A stretch of DNA of 59,482 nt from Vulcanisaeta distributa JCM 11216 (GTDB lineage Archaea > Thermoproteota > Thermoprotei > Thermoproteales > Thermocladiaceae), in contig NZ_BBBI01000012.1 in NCBI RefSeq assembly GCF_001315985.1, forward strand, positions 1-59,482, read 5' to 3'. Below, in pieces: positions 51,760-59,482 of the stretch (position 1 is its first letter; each line of letters starts with the position of its first letter). Made by a program: the position numbers and the translations under genes. The notes under the pieces are model-generated. The model was not told the DNA's origin. It was given only the letters and a program-made list of their open reading frames with translations, and searched no databases.

Positions 51760-52326
51760 CTAGTTATTACTGCCATTGCATGAACCAGAGGCATTACTAT
51801 TCACGCAATTAATAGCCTTGGCAAGTCGAGCCCTGGTAGCACCCAGGTATAACTGTGCCTTGGCCATGGCCCAATCAAGCGATTTTCCTATCATAATACC
51901 TGCCTTAATTAATAAAACACGGGTAATGCGTAGCGCCCTCGTTAACAAGACCCTTGATTTATTAATAATGTTATTAATGGTATTATTAATCATGGGTTTA
52001 ACATTGTTAGTATTCCCATTAAACCCAATGCCATTCATTGGCTTTGAACCAACCATTAATGGGGGGGTTGGTTGCCTACCCAGGTATAAAGCCTTTAGTT
52101 CATTTTCGGCCTCCTCAAACCTCTCAAGCCCAATTAGTACGGCTAGCTTGGCCAGCCTATATCTCTCATTACCTGGGTCCAACTCCAGCGCCCTCTCAAT
52201 CTCGGGCAGAGCCTCCTCAAAGCGGCCCAGCTTTAGAAGGGCGATACCACGTGAGTAATGCCTCCTCGCCTCATTAAGTCCCTGCCCATTACTCTGAGCT
52301 GTACCGTAGGTTTCTTTCTGTTCCAC
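51760..52326 (-). CDS. TPR-repeat protein
   Basis: 188 residues, intact. Two TPR-like hairpins: EARRHYSRGIALLKLGRFEE with ALPEIERALELDPGNERYR, and LAKLAVLIGLERFEEAENEL. Then an Asn/Ile-rich stretch (MINNTINNIINKS) and an amphipathic helical segment RVLLTRALRITRVLLIKAGI to the C-terminal LGATRARLAKAIN. Probably a scaffold or adaptor. A C7-type run gives TPPLM and may add a proline. Confidence 0.75.
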   Translation of the reverse strand: MEQKETYGTAQSNGQGLNEARRHYSRGIALLKLGRFEEALPEIERALELDPGNERYRLAKLAVLIGLERFEEAENELKALYLGRQPTPPLMVGSKPMNGIGFNGNTNNVKPMINNTINNIINKSRVLLTRALRITRVLLIKAGIMIGKSLDWAMAKAQLYLGATRARLAKAINCVNSNASGSCNGSNN

Positions 52327-52423
52327 GTTTATTATTCAATTCCGGAACTTATAAATCTTTGCCATGGTAATTAGCCAAATAAAGAAATTGAGAAACCAAT
52401 TTGAAACCGGTGAAATATGAAAT

Positions 52424-52990
52424 TCACGACCAGTACCTGGCCAATTCATCAGCCGTAATTACCGGGAAGAACCTCCTCATGTTGGCCAACGACCTCTCAT
52501 GAGCCTCCCTGTCATATGATGAAACAGCGTCTGAGATTATTACGGGTATGAAACCCAGGGCGTAGGCATGCCTAGCACTGGTCTCCACACCTATGTCCGT
52601 GGCAATACCCGTGAAAACAACCGTATACCTCCCCGAATTCCTGAGTAGTAATTCCACGTTTGTCCCGACAAAGAGGGACCAAGTATTCTTGTTAATGACC
52701 ACGTCATTGGGCTGCGGCTGAACTATCAACTCCATCTCCTCAGGCCTGAAGCCACCCCCTCCACTGCATTATCTTAGCCGTAACAGGCTCAAAGCCCCTT
52801 GGGAAAGGCGTTATCTTCGTGAAGATTATTGCACATTAACCCGCCTAGCCGCATTAATTGCCGTGTCCAAGGCCCTCTGGAACTCATCCCTATTAAATAT
52901 GCCGTTGAATAATGCCCTGTGCACATCCCAAACCACCAGTACGGAATTACCTGGTTTTAGAACTTCCTTAAGTACGTCAGGGCTAACCAT
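52424..52990 (-). CDS. isochorismatase-fold hydrolase lacking the catalytic Cys
   Basis: Cysteine-hydrolase/isochorismatase family by fold. N-terminal [14 protein letters not shown] supplies the Asp; C-terminal [19 protein letters not shown] and [20 protein letters not shown] correspond to the active-site region. There the family's Cys (TDxCV) reads TDIGV, as in EntB-type isochorismatases that need no Cys. Errors: one C lost near 52834 and C5 for C4 at 52755-52759; the joins give [17 protein letters not shown] and [19 protein letters not shown]. About 189 residues, ATG at 52990. Substrate unknown. Confidence 0.75.
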
Positions 52991-53095
52991 ACGGCACTAC
53001 GCATCAATCAACAGGATTTAAACATTGCTCTCAAGGCATCATACATAGTAAGTTTAATTTACCTAAGTCCCCAACACTAATGGGACACTAGGCGC

Positions 53096-53465
53096 ATGAG
53101 CTTGATTGAGTGCATCGTTGTTAATGCATTAAGGAGACTTGGCAAGGTAAACCTTGATAGATTGGCTAAGATAGTCTTTCTAATCGATAAACTAGGTGAG
53201 TACGAAGCATTCAACTGGGACTACATTGACCTAGTCTTAACGAGCACGGAGTTCATAAACACCATAGAAAAATTAACAAGAGACGGGGTTGTAAAACTCA
53301 TAGGCAACTTCATAATCCCCCTAAGCAATGATTACGACCCAGGATGCGGCTGGCTTGAAAACACCGTTAATTCAACCATCAATTACGTAGTGAACAGGTA
53401 CGGGGGGGATTAACCGATAATGAACTGGACGACGTAATTGAATCAATAATGGAGGGTGTGTATTA
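53096..53465 (+). CDS. small conserved-looking protein upstream of Kae1
   Basis: About 123 residues. Starts MSLIECIVVNALRRLGKVNL, then RLAKIVFLIDKLGEYEAFNW, STEFINTIEKLTRDGVVKLI, IIPLSNDYDPGCGW, a winged-helix-like order. The frame ends at 53413 in RYGGD. The G7 run at 53402-53408 shortened by two continues LTDNELDDVIESIMEGVY and stops at 53465, directly abutting the kae1 ATG, so the two genes are almost certainly one operon. Unrecognised; the helix order is like a winged-helix regulator or a small KEOPS-associated protein. Confidence 0.5.
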
Positions 53466-54545
53466 ATGACACTCATACTGGGTATTGAATCCACGGCCCA
53501 CACCTTCGGTGTTGGGATAGCCAGCGAGGACGGGATACTCGTAAATATTAATGACACATACACACCACCGCAGGGCGTGGGAATACACCCGAGAGTTGCT
53601 GCTGACCACCACGTGGCGGTGGGGCCAAGACTACTCAGCGAAGCCCTAAGGAGACTCGGCATTGGCATTAGGGACGTCGATGCCGTGGCCTTCTCCATGG
53701 GCCCAGGACTAGGCCCAGCCCTTAGGGTCGGCGCCACCCTGGCGAGGGCAATAGCCATTAAGTTCGGCAAACCACTGGTTCCTGTGCACCACGGCATCGC
53801 GCATGTCGAGGTCGCCAGGTGGTCCGTAAGGTTTAGGGACCCGCTTGTCCTACTCGTGTCTGGAGGACACACTATGGTCATAGCCCACTCAGGGAGGACC
53901 TACGGGGGGGTCTTCGGCGAGACGATAGACATGGCCATAGGCAATGCCCTAGACTACTTCGCCAGAAGCATCGGGCTACCAAACCCCGGCGTGCCGCACC
54001 TAGAGGAGTGCGCGGAGAAGGGCAGCAGGTACATACCACTGCCGTACACTGTGAAGGGGGGGCAGGACGTATCCTTCTCTGGGTTAGTCGAGGAGGCCCT
54101 AAGGCTCGTTAGGAAGGGCGTTGCGCTACCCGACGTGTGCCTAAGCCTAGTTGAGACCGCGTACTCAATGCTGGGCGAAGTAGTCGAGAGGGGGGGGCTC
54201 GCACTAACGGGCAAGAAGGAACTACTACTGGCCGGCGGCGTGGCAAGGAGTAGGAGGCTTAGGTCCGTAATGGAGTGGATAGCCAATGAATTCAACGCCA
54301 AACTAGGCATAGTACCACCAGAGTACGCAGGGGGGGATAATGGAGGAATGATAGCACTAACGGGGCTGCTGGCCTACAAAGGCGGAATCACCATAGACCC
54401 AACCGAAGCAGTGACAAAACAAAGATGGAGACTAGACGAGGTAGAAACACCCTGGTTCGGAAACGAACCCTGGTTCAACAAACAACCACAGAACACCAGT
54501 AGCGAGAGAATAAATGAGGAGAAAATAAAGGAATCGAATTTTTAA
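53466..54545 (+). CDS. kae1: Kae1, tRNA threonylcarbamoyladenosine synthase subunit (KEOPS)
   Basis: Transfers the threonylcarbamoyl group to A37 of tRNA in the KEOPS complex. Seen: ILGIESTAHTFGVGIASEDG, AFSMGPGLGPALRVGATLAR, VPVHHGIAHVEVARW (iron-binding histidines), VLLVSGGHTMVIAH, IGNALDYFARSIGLPNPG and LLLAGGVARSRRLRS. No Bud32 domain is fused at the C-terminus. Frame intact, 359 residues. The four G runs at 53904-53910, 54056-54062, about 54190-54197 and 54330-54336 give TYGGVF, VKGGQDVS, ERGGLAL and YAGGDNGG where relatives read x-V-F, VKG-x-DVSFSG, ER-x-L and CGDNG. Confidence 0.95.
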   Translation: MTLILGIESTAHTFGVGIASEDGILVNINDTYTPPQGVGIHPRVAADHHVAVGPRLLSEALRRLGIGIRDVDAVAFSMGPGLGPALRVGATLARAIAIKFGKPLVPVHHGIAHVEVARWSVRFRDPLVLLVSGGHTMVIAHSGRTYGGVFGETIDMAIGNALDYFARSIGLPNPGVPHLEECAEKGSRYIPLPYTVKGGQDVSFSGLVEEALRLVRKGVALPDVCLSLVETAYSMLGEVVERGGLALTGKKELLLAGGVARSRRLRSVMEWIANEFNAKLGIVPPEYAGGDNGGMIALTGLLAYKGGITIDPTEAVTKQRWRLDEVETPWFGNEPWFNKQPQNTSSERINEEKIKESNF

Positions 54546-54572
54546 CGAGACCTATTTAAGGCATTAAACTCA

Positions 54573-55166
54573 TTATGAGGTTGCCGTTACTGTGAATGGG
54601 TATGTCTGTCCGCTGACCGTGGTTATGTAGCCGCTGTACTGAGTGCCAACGATTGCTGTTTGATTACCACTACAGGAGAGAGCTGATACCTGCTTTCCAT
54701 TGTAATACGCTACAAGTAATTGTATTGATGATGTTCCTGATGATGATGTTGATGTTGATGATGATCCTGATGATGGTGATAATGGTCCTGTTCCTGTCAT
54801 GAAGTAATACGTACCACTAGAACCCTGAGTTATCCCTAGTACTATTGTTAGGTTTCCTCCCTGCGTTCCAGCTGCTATCTGTACCGGTGTATTAAATACG
54901 CATGTTAGGCTTCCCAGCGTGAGACCATTAATGGCAATGCCGGTGCTTGAGGGATTACTCACAATGAATACTAAAGTAGGTACTCCAGTGGTGTTGATGC
55001 CAGATAGGCCCAGCGCCTGTACTTGTAGTGTTGCTGTTTTGCTTGCTGAGCCTGCTAGGCCGAAGACCCACACGGCGACTGCAACTGCCAGTGCTATTGC
55101 CACGGCTATGAGTATTATTGTGGCCACTACGTTGGATATACCCTTTCTATTCATTTTTGTTGCCAT
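54573..55166 (-). CDS. archaeal type IV pilin-like protein
   Basis: Class III signal peptide: MATKMNRKGISNVVATIILI followed by a long hydrophobic helix (AVAIALAVAVAVWVFGLAGS), the usual pre-pilin arrangement with cleavage after the RKG. The rest is strand-rich and secreted in character, ending in a low-complexity Ser/Thr/Gly linker (SSGSSSTSTSSSGTSS) encoded by GAT/ATC-type triplets, and a C-terminal domain ending YPFTVTATS. 197 residues, intact. An internal ATG at 55154 gives the shorter signal MNRKG. Likely part of an adhesion pilus; needs PibD, not in the window. Confidence 0.75.
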   Translation of the reverse strand: MATKMNRKGISNVVATIILIAVAIALAVAVAVWVFGLAGSASKTATLQVQALGLSGINTTGVPTLVFIVSNPSSTGIAINGLTLGSLTCVFNTPVQIAAGTQGGNLTIVLGITQGSSGTYYFMTGTGPLSPSSGSSSTSTSSSGTSSIQLLVAYYNGKQVSALSCSGNQTAIVGTQYSGYITTVSGQTYPFTVTATS

Positions 55167-55365
55167 ACGCTTTGTTGGTCTTTCAACTACTTAATAAATA
55201 CTCACAGGCGTGGTTTTTGGTACTTTCTATTTGGGGGAAATCTCTTTCTATTGCAGTAGAAACATGGATTGCCTAGGTTATGTGTTTAGTTGCTGTGTGT
55301 TTACTCCTTCTTTCTATCGTTCATTGCGTGGCTAGTTTCTGCTTCTCAATATTTTGTTCCCTTAG

Positions 55366-55722
55366 CTAGTATTTAAGGGCATTAGTTAGTGATTGGTTCA
55401 TGCCTATGATTGTGTTGTTGATGTTGTATATGCCCATTGATGCGGCTATGTTGCCGGCCACGGCTATGAACTTCATGACAATGAACACGGTCATAAACCA
55501 CCTAAACCTTGGGTACCTGAACGTTGCTAGGTATATTATCGCCATGAGTGCCTCGTAGGCTGTGAAGGCCATTGCCGCTGCCAGGTAATTGTTTATGTGT
55601 AGGGCGGTTGCGTAGTAGTTGAGCTCCTGGAGCCCAAGCAATGAGAAGTCCAGGTAACTCGTTGTTAAGTCGAGTAGGTTCGCCAGCGTCGCTGTGAGTA
55701 ACAGGTCTGCCTTGTTAATCAT
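55366..55722 (-). CDS. small membrane protein
   Basis: 118 residues, intact, with about four hydrophobic helices (TATLANLLDLTTSYLDFSLL, AMAFTAYEALMAIIYLATF, WFMTVFIVMKFIAVAGNIAA). The layout of one N-terminal helix with a polar loop, then three helices, resembles small archaeal membrane proteins of the DUF5658 sort, but I cannot assign a family with confidence. An AT-rich promoter-like region lies upstream of the ATG at 55722. Confidence 0.5.
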   Translation of the reverse strand: MINKADLLLTATLANLLDLTTSYLDFSLLGLQELNYYATALHINNYLAAAMAFTAYEALMAIIYLATFRYPRFRWFMTVFIVMKFIAVAGNIAASMGIYNINNTIIGMNQSLTNALKY

Positions 55723-55915
55723 TATTGCATTCTCTTTCTACATATGAAGTATAAAAATTTTGTTGAGAATTTATGATAATTTTTGTTGACTTTATTTTGT
55801 ATAATTATTGAGAAGAGATAGAAATGACGAAATTGAATAAAGAAACCTCGGTAAACCCAATGATAAGACGCCCAATATTTAAATCCCTGGTCATCACGAC
55901 CCCCCCCAACTAAAT

Positions 55916-56961
55916 ATGAGGACAATGGGCTTTGACAGACATGGGGGACCCCCCCAGCGTGCTTAAGGCCATGGAGTTACCAGACCCTGGCCGGGCCCTG
56001 GTGAGATTGTTGTTAGGGTCTTGGCGACCTCGTTGAATAGGATTGGCACAATAGTGCGTAGGGGGGGCTACCCAGGAATACCGGTTAGGTTGCCCCCCCA
56101 TGTGCCTGGTGCAGACATAATTGGCTACATAGAGTCCGCCGGACCTGGCACGGACCTCAGTGATTACGGGGGGGTTGGTGACCTAGTCCTAGTCAGTAAT
56201 GTGTGGGGGGTTGTGGATCCTGCAGGTTTTGTAGGGCTGGTATGGAGGATCACTGCCCCTCGTGGACCATGCCCGGCTTTCACGTTTGGGGGGGTGGGTA
56301 CGGCGAGTTGGTTAGAGTTCCCGCTAGGGCCTTGTTAAGGCACCTAGGGAGTTGAGCATTAATGAGTTGGCCGTATTACCGCTGGCCTACGGCGTTTCCT
56401 GGAAGGCCCTTAAGGTCGCCAATGTTGGACCGGGAGATTGGGTCTGGTGCTCGGCAGGTCTGGCGGCATTGGCACTGCATTAACCATATTAGCTAAGGCA
56501 TTGGGTGCCAGGGTGATTGCCGTCACCACGAGACCCAGTCTTTTGAAGTCTTTGGGAACCGACGTAGTCATTGGTTATGATAAGGAGGAGTTGATGAGGG
56601 TTATTAATGAGAATACTGATGGTGGTGTTGATGCTGCCATAGACAGTATTGGCGACACTTTGCCAATGGCGTTGGATGCCGTTAGGCGGGAGGCACGGTA
56701 GTCACGTTTGGAGTCCTTGGGAGGTCATCCACGGTGCAGATCGACATTAGGAGGTTTTACCTTAGGCATACACGGTTGATAGGCATTCATAATGCGTCTA
56801 AGTCATACCTTAAGGAGGTCATTAACTTCATGGTTAGTAGGGGGGGCGTTAAGCCATTCATAAGTAAGGTGGCTAGTATTAAGGATGCTCCAGCTCTTCA
56901 TGAGTTGATGGAGAGTAGGGGTGTGGTTGGTAAGGTGGTGATGCTTCATGAGTGGGACTAG
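55916..56961 (+). CDS. zinc-type alcohol dehydrogenase (MDR family)
   Basis: The gene is heavily interrupted but can be joined. MRTMGFDRHGDPSVLKAMEL, RRGYPGIPVRLPHVPGADII, SNVWGCGSCRFCRAGMEDHC (four structural-zinc cysteines), GGYGELVRVPARALLK, GLVLGRSGGIGTALTILAKA (Rossmann), AIDSIGDTLPMAL and LIGIHNASKSYLKEV. Errors include G5 for G4 and C7 for C4 near 55943-55955, GG/CC losses near 55993 and 56440, and G6/G7 runs near 56205 and 56286. About 340 residues, ending at 56961 and overlapping the next gene by 14 bases. TATA-like ATTTAAAT lies upstream at about 55880. Confidence 0.8.
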
Positions 56962-57580
56962 GGCTAAGGCAGTGGCTTACGTAATCCTACCCCTGGTACT
57001 GTGGCCGCTGTCCTTTGACGTGTTTAGTAGGTACTTTGTCTATGGCATGGCACTATCAACGTTACTGCTCGGTTTATTATCGCTGGCTTGGTTTAGGGGT
57101 AGGCTTCGGTGGTTTAGGGTTAACACCGCAGTAGTGATTGTACTTGGTCTCCTCATGTCCGGGATTCTCTACGTGATCTTTGTTGGTGGTTACGCGTTGC
57201 TTAAATACATGGGGGGGCTTGCGGGTTATGTTGTCCTCGTTTATGAAATGGTTAGGGGGGGCATGGCTAATGCGTATGTTATATCCATTGCCCTGGTAAT
57301 CATTGGGTTCATGGAGGAGGTTTACTGGAGGGGGGGTGGTCTTCAGGAATTGGCGAGGGGGGGATTAGGCGGCATTTTTAGTAATGAGCCTGGATAGCGT
57401 CGATGATTTACTACACGCTCGTCCACATATCCACGTTGAATCCAGCCCTAATTGCCGGGGGCCTTTGCCATTGGGCTTATTGATGGTGTGCTCGCGGATA
57501 AGGCAGGCCTTACGGCCTCAATAATAGCCCACGTAATGTGGCTAGAGTTAATGATGGTGTTCCTCCCACTGGTTTCGTAG
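56948..57580 (+). CDS. CPBP-family intramembrane protease (CAAX/Abi type)
   Basis: Membrane metalloprotease-like protein. Motif 1 is FMEEVYWRGGGLQELA (EExxxR with extra G from a G7 run), motif 2 region IYYTLVHISTLNPALIAG, motif 3 region IIAHVMWLELMMVF. The frame stops at 57397 but one base near 57392 and G5 for G4 at 57457-57461 restore WIASMIYYTLVHIS and GAFAIGLIDGVLADKAG to 57580. About 210 residues. Starts inside the alcohol dehydrogenase gene, so co-translated. Substrate unknown; family members process prenylated proteins or confer immunity to peptides. Confidence 0.7.
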
Positions 57581-57663
57581 CAATACGTGGGTTCACGTCA
57601 TGGTTATTTTACTTAATATAGAAAATAATGTTTTTAAATTATTAAGAATTAAATTGAATATTA

Positions 57664-58562
57664 ATGAATAAGGGTGACATCCTCGGTCTCATTAGGGCGT
57701 GGAGTCTATTAATGACTTTAGCGGTTTCCCTAGTCGGCATTGGTTATGCCTATTACCTTGGGCTTTACTACGGCTTAAGGATTATATATTCAGTAATGGC
57801 TGTGGCGGGCGCCTTACTCCTTCATGCCAGTGTTAACGTGCTTAATGACTACTACGACTTTATACACGGTGTTGACAGCCCCCCCAACTCACCCACGGCG
57901 GTTTATAGACGCCAACCACTGGTCATGGGTACGGTAAGCCCATCATTCGTTAAGAACCTGGGGGGGTTCTCACTAATAATTGCGGGGGGGGCTACGATTG
58001 GCATATATCTAACGGTAATGGAGGGCTACCTAATACTGGCGCTTGGGTTACTTGGCGTGTTCCTGCTATACGCCTACACGGGACCACCATTCACGCTTAA
58101 GTATAGGGGGGGCTTGGCGAGTTATCGGTTGCATTAACCTGGGGGGGCCCATTGCTGGTTAGCGGCTTCTTTACGGCTGCATCTGGTGGTTCATTAATAC
58201 CAAGCGTGCTCTTAATATCATTACCGCCATTCTTCATAATGTTCTCGATAATATACACAAACAACTACAGGGATAGGGAGTACGACGCCAAGGCCGGAAT
58301 TAGGACTTTAGCCATGTTAACGGCTAAGTACGGCTACCAAATATACATAGGCTCATTGATTACGGCCTACATAATCAACACGGCATTGGTAATCACGGGC
58401 ATACTGCCATACACCGCGCTGGCCACGTTACCCACGGCAGCCCTAGTACCAAGACTAGCAAGGGCCTTCAGGGATAACGCGCATGACATAGACGCAAGGA
58501 CAGGCCTCCTATACACAATATACTGCCTAATATACGGCGCAGCCCTAATGATACCAACGTGA
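57664..58562 (+). CDS. UbiA-family prenyltransferase
   Basis: Integral membrane prenyltransferase. First Asp-rich motif NVLNDYYDFIHGVD, second NNYRDREYDAKAGIRTLAM. Helices follow in the usual nine-helix order (LLMTLAVSLVGIGYAYYLGL, GYLILALGLLGVFLLYAYT). One G is missing near 58119, which restores LGELSVALTWG, and the G7 run there (WGGPLLVSG) and others add glycines. About 300 residues. ATG at 57664 with TTTTTAAATT about 28 bases upstream. MenA-type or archaeal-lipid (DGGGP synthase) use cannot be told apart here. Confidence 0.85.
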
Positions 58563-58614
58563 GCAGCGAACCAACAATAAAAACTTAATATATGCCCTTA
58601 AATAATTAATAACC

Positions 58615-58692
<78 letters not shown>

Positions 58693-58794
58693 AATAGCGT
58701 TCAATTCCTCGCTTGTTTCTATTCTGCCATTTATATCGCCGTTGGTGCTCCTTTATATTAAGTTTTAATATCCCTTTCAGTACTGGGTTGTATT

Positions 58795-59482
58795 GTGGTT
58801 GATTGTGATTTGTTGGATTTAGACTTGATTGGTGGTGAGGATAGGTTGAGGATTATCCAGTATGTTACTCAGGTGAAGGGGTGTGAAGCCTAAGGATCTG
58901 GGTTTCACGCCTGAGTACATGTACATGGTTAGGCATGGTAAGATTAAGGTCAGTGATGCATTGCTCTGCGCAGCCCTTAGGTACGTAACCCCCTGAGGAA
59001 CTTACGCAGTTGCTTAGGGGGGGTTGGGTCCCCGAGAGGAGGGCTACATTGGCTGACGTGATTAGGGTCTTCGTAACTGCTAAGGCTTATCCAATGTTTA
59101 GGGAGCAGGTCTTGGCTTTATGTTCCCGTTACCTGGGTGAATACGTTCAGAGCCTTGGCAGGACTTGGCATGTCACGAATGAGGATATCGAGACTTATGT
59201 CAAGGCTATGAGGCTTAGGGGGGGTGTTAGGGATAGGACATTGCGTGACAGGCTTCACTACATTCAGAGGGCCTTGAGTGATTTGGATTGGGTTCTTAGC
59301 CCGGAGGCATTAGGGATTACTTGGCTGAGGTGCTTAGTGAGGATGGGCCTAACGTGGCTAGGCACATATCGGCTAGCCTCAAGTCCTTCATTAAGAATGT
59401 ACTCCAGCCTAAAGACCCAGGCCTATTCGCAATACTCTACAACTCCTTCAAGACCATTAAGTCAAGGAGCAACAATAAGGCT
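58795..59482 (+). CDS. probable tyrosine-recombinase integrase next to a tRNA (partial)
   Basis: N-terminal part of what looks like an archaeal integrase; the catalytic domain lies beyond the window. The joined frame reads RLRIIQYVTQVKG, KPKDLGFTPEYMYMVRHGKI, SDALLCAALRYVTPEELTQL, then a core-binding-like segment YLGEYVQSLGRTWHVTNEDI and HYIQRALSDLDWVLSPEAL. The HTH followed by SAM-like helices and the site beside a tRNA fit SSV/pNOB-type crenarchaeal integrases. Errors: G4 for G3 near 58878, C5 for C4 at 58989-58993, one A lost near 59312. GTG at 58795 with TTTTAATA about 29 bases upstream. Catalytic residues cannot be checked. Confidence 0.65.

Noticed and set aside
54720-54790. CRISPR-like or satellite repeat
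   Set aside because: The repeated GAT/GTT triplets lie in frame inside the pilin gene and encode a Ser/Thr linker; there are no spacers.

Overview
The window looks like the chromosome of a hyperthermophilic crenarchaeon of the Thermoproteales, near Vulcanisaeta, Caldivirga or Thermocladium. The evidence is a Cren7 chromatin protein, an XPD helicase, Kae1, GatD, a KsgA/Dim1 methylase, archaeal RNase Z, an archaeal UMP kinase, AbrB/PIN toxin-antitoxin pairs, a PaREP2b-family protein, and many probable leaderless genes whose TATA box sits about 26-29 bases before the start codon. The genus is an inference.

Sequence quality decides how everything here must be read. Runs of seven or eight G or C occur all along the window, more than 100 by eye. 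Inside conserved proteins they add one glycine or proline at positions where the family has none: the TOPRIM motif of topoisomerase IA, four places in Kae1, Cren7, superoxide dismutase, and three places in an acyl-CoA dehydrogenase. Runs of exactly five or six often sit where a gene loses its frame and where a run of four would restore it. Further single-base losses in short runs break most long genes. I therefore join the pieces of each gene and call them intact genes with sequence errors, not pseudogenes.

Layout. 1-6.1 kb: a hypothetical gene, a PaREP2b protein, a small winged-helix-like gene, a cation/calcium exchanger divergent from superoxide dismutase, an arginase-family ureohydrolase and a VapC/AbrB pair. 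6.4-13.2 kb: a YeiH-type exporter with a radical SAM gene, two degenerate retropepsin-like genes, urocanate hydratase, and an archaeal ATPase whose promoter lies in a perfect palindrome. 13.2-20 kb: a ferritin-VIT1 membrane protein, acyl-CoA dehydrogenase, a nitrilase-family hydrolase, Elp3 and XPD. 20-31 kb: informational and housekeeping genes (topoisomerase IA, TenA, SDR, radical SAM-TRAM protein, regulator, RNase Z, KsgA, HD hydrolase, UMP kinase, Cren7).

31-40.4 kb is a formate dehydrogenase region: a NuoG-like FdhA and a fused NuoE-NuoF subunit, then a second shorter molybdopterin formate dehydrogenase and a small membrane protein that may carry formate or acetate. A second VapBC pair lies between them. 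40.5-54.5 kb: GatD, SfsA, an ATPase, an overlapping transport cluster (SLC13-type carrier, a DUF3834-like protein, MFS), SDR, a class III aminotransferase, a TPR protein, an isochorismatase-fold hydrolase, and Kae1 preceded by a small unknown gene.

54.5-59.5 kb: an archaeal pilin, a small membrane protein, a zinc alcohol dehydrogenase overlapping a CPBP-type membrane protease, a UbiA prenyltransferase, and finally tRNA-Arg(CCG) followed at once by a probable tyrosine-recombinase integrase that runs off the window. This last junction probably marks the edge of an integrated element. No CRISPR array or rRNA was seen.
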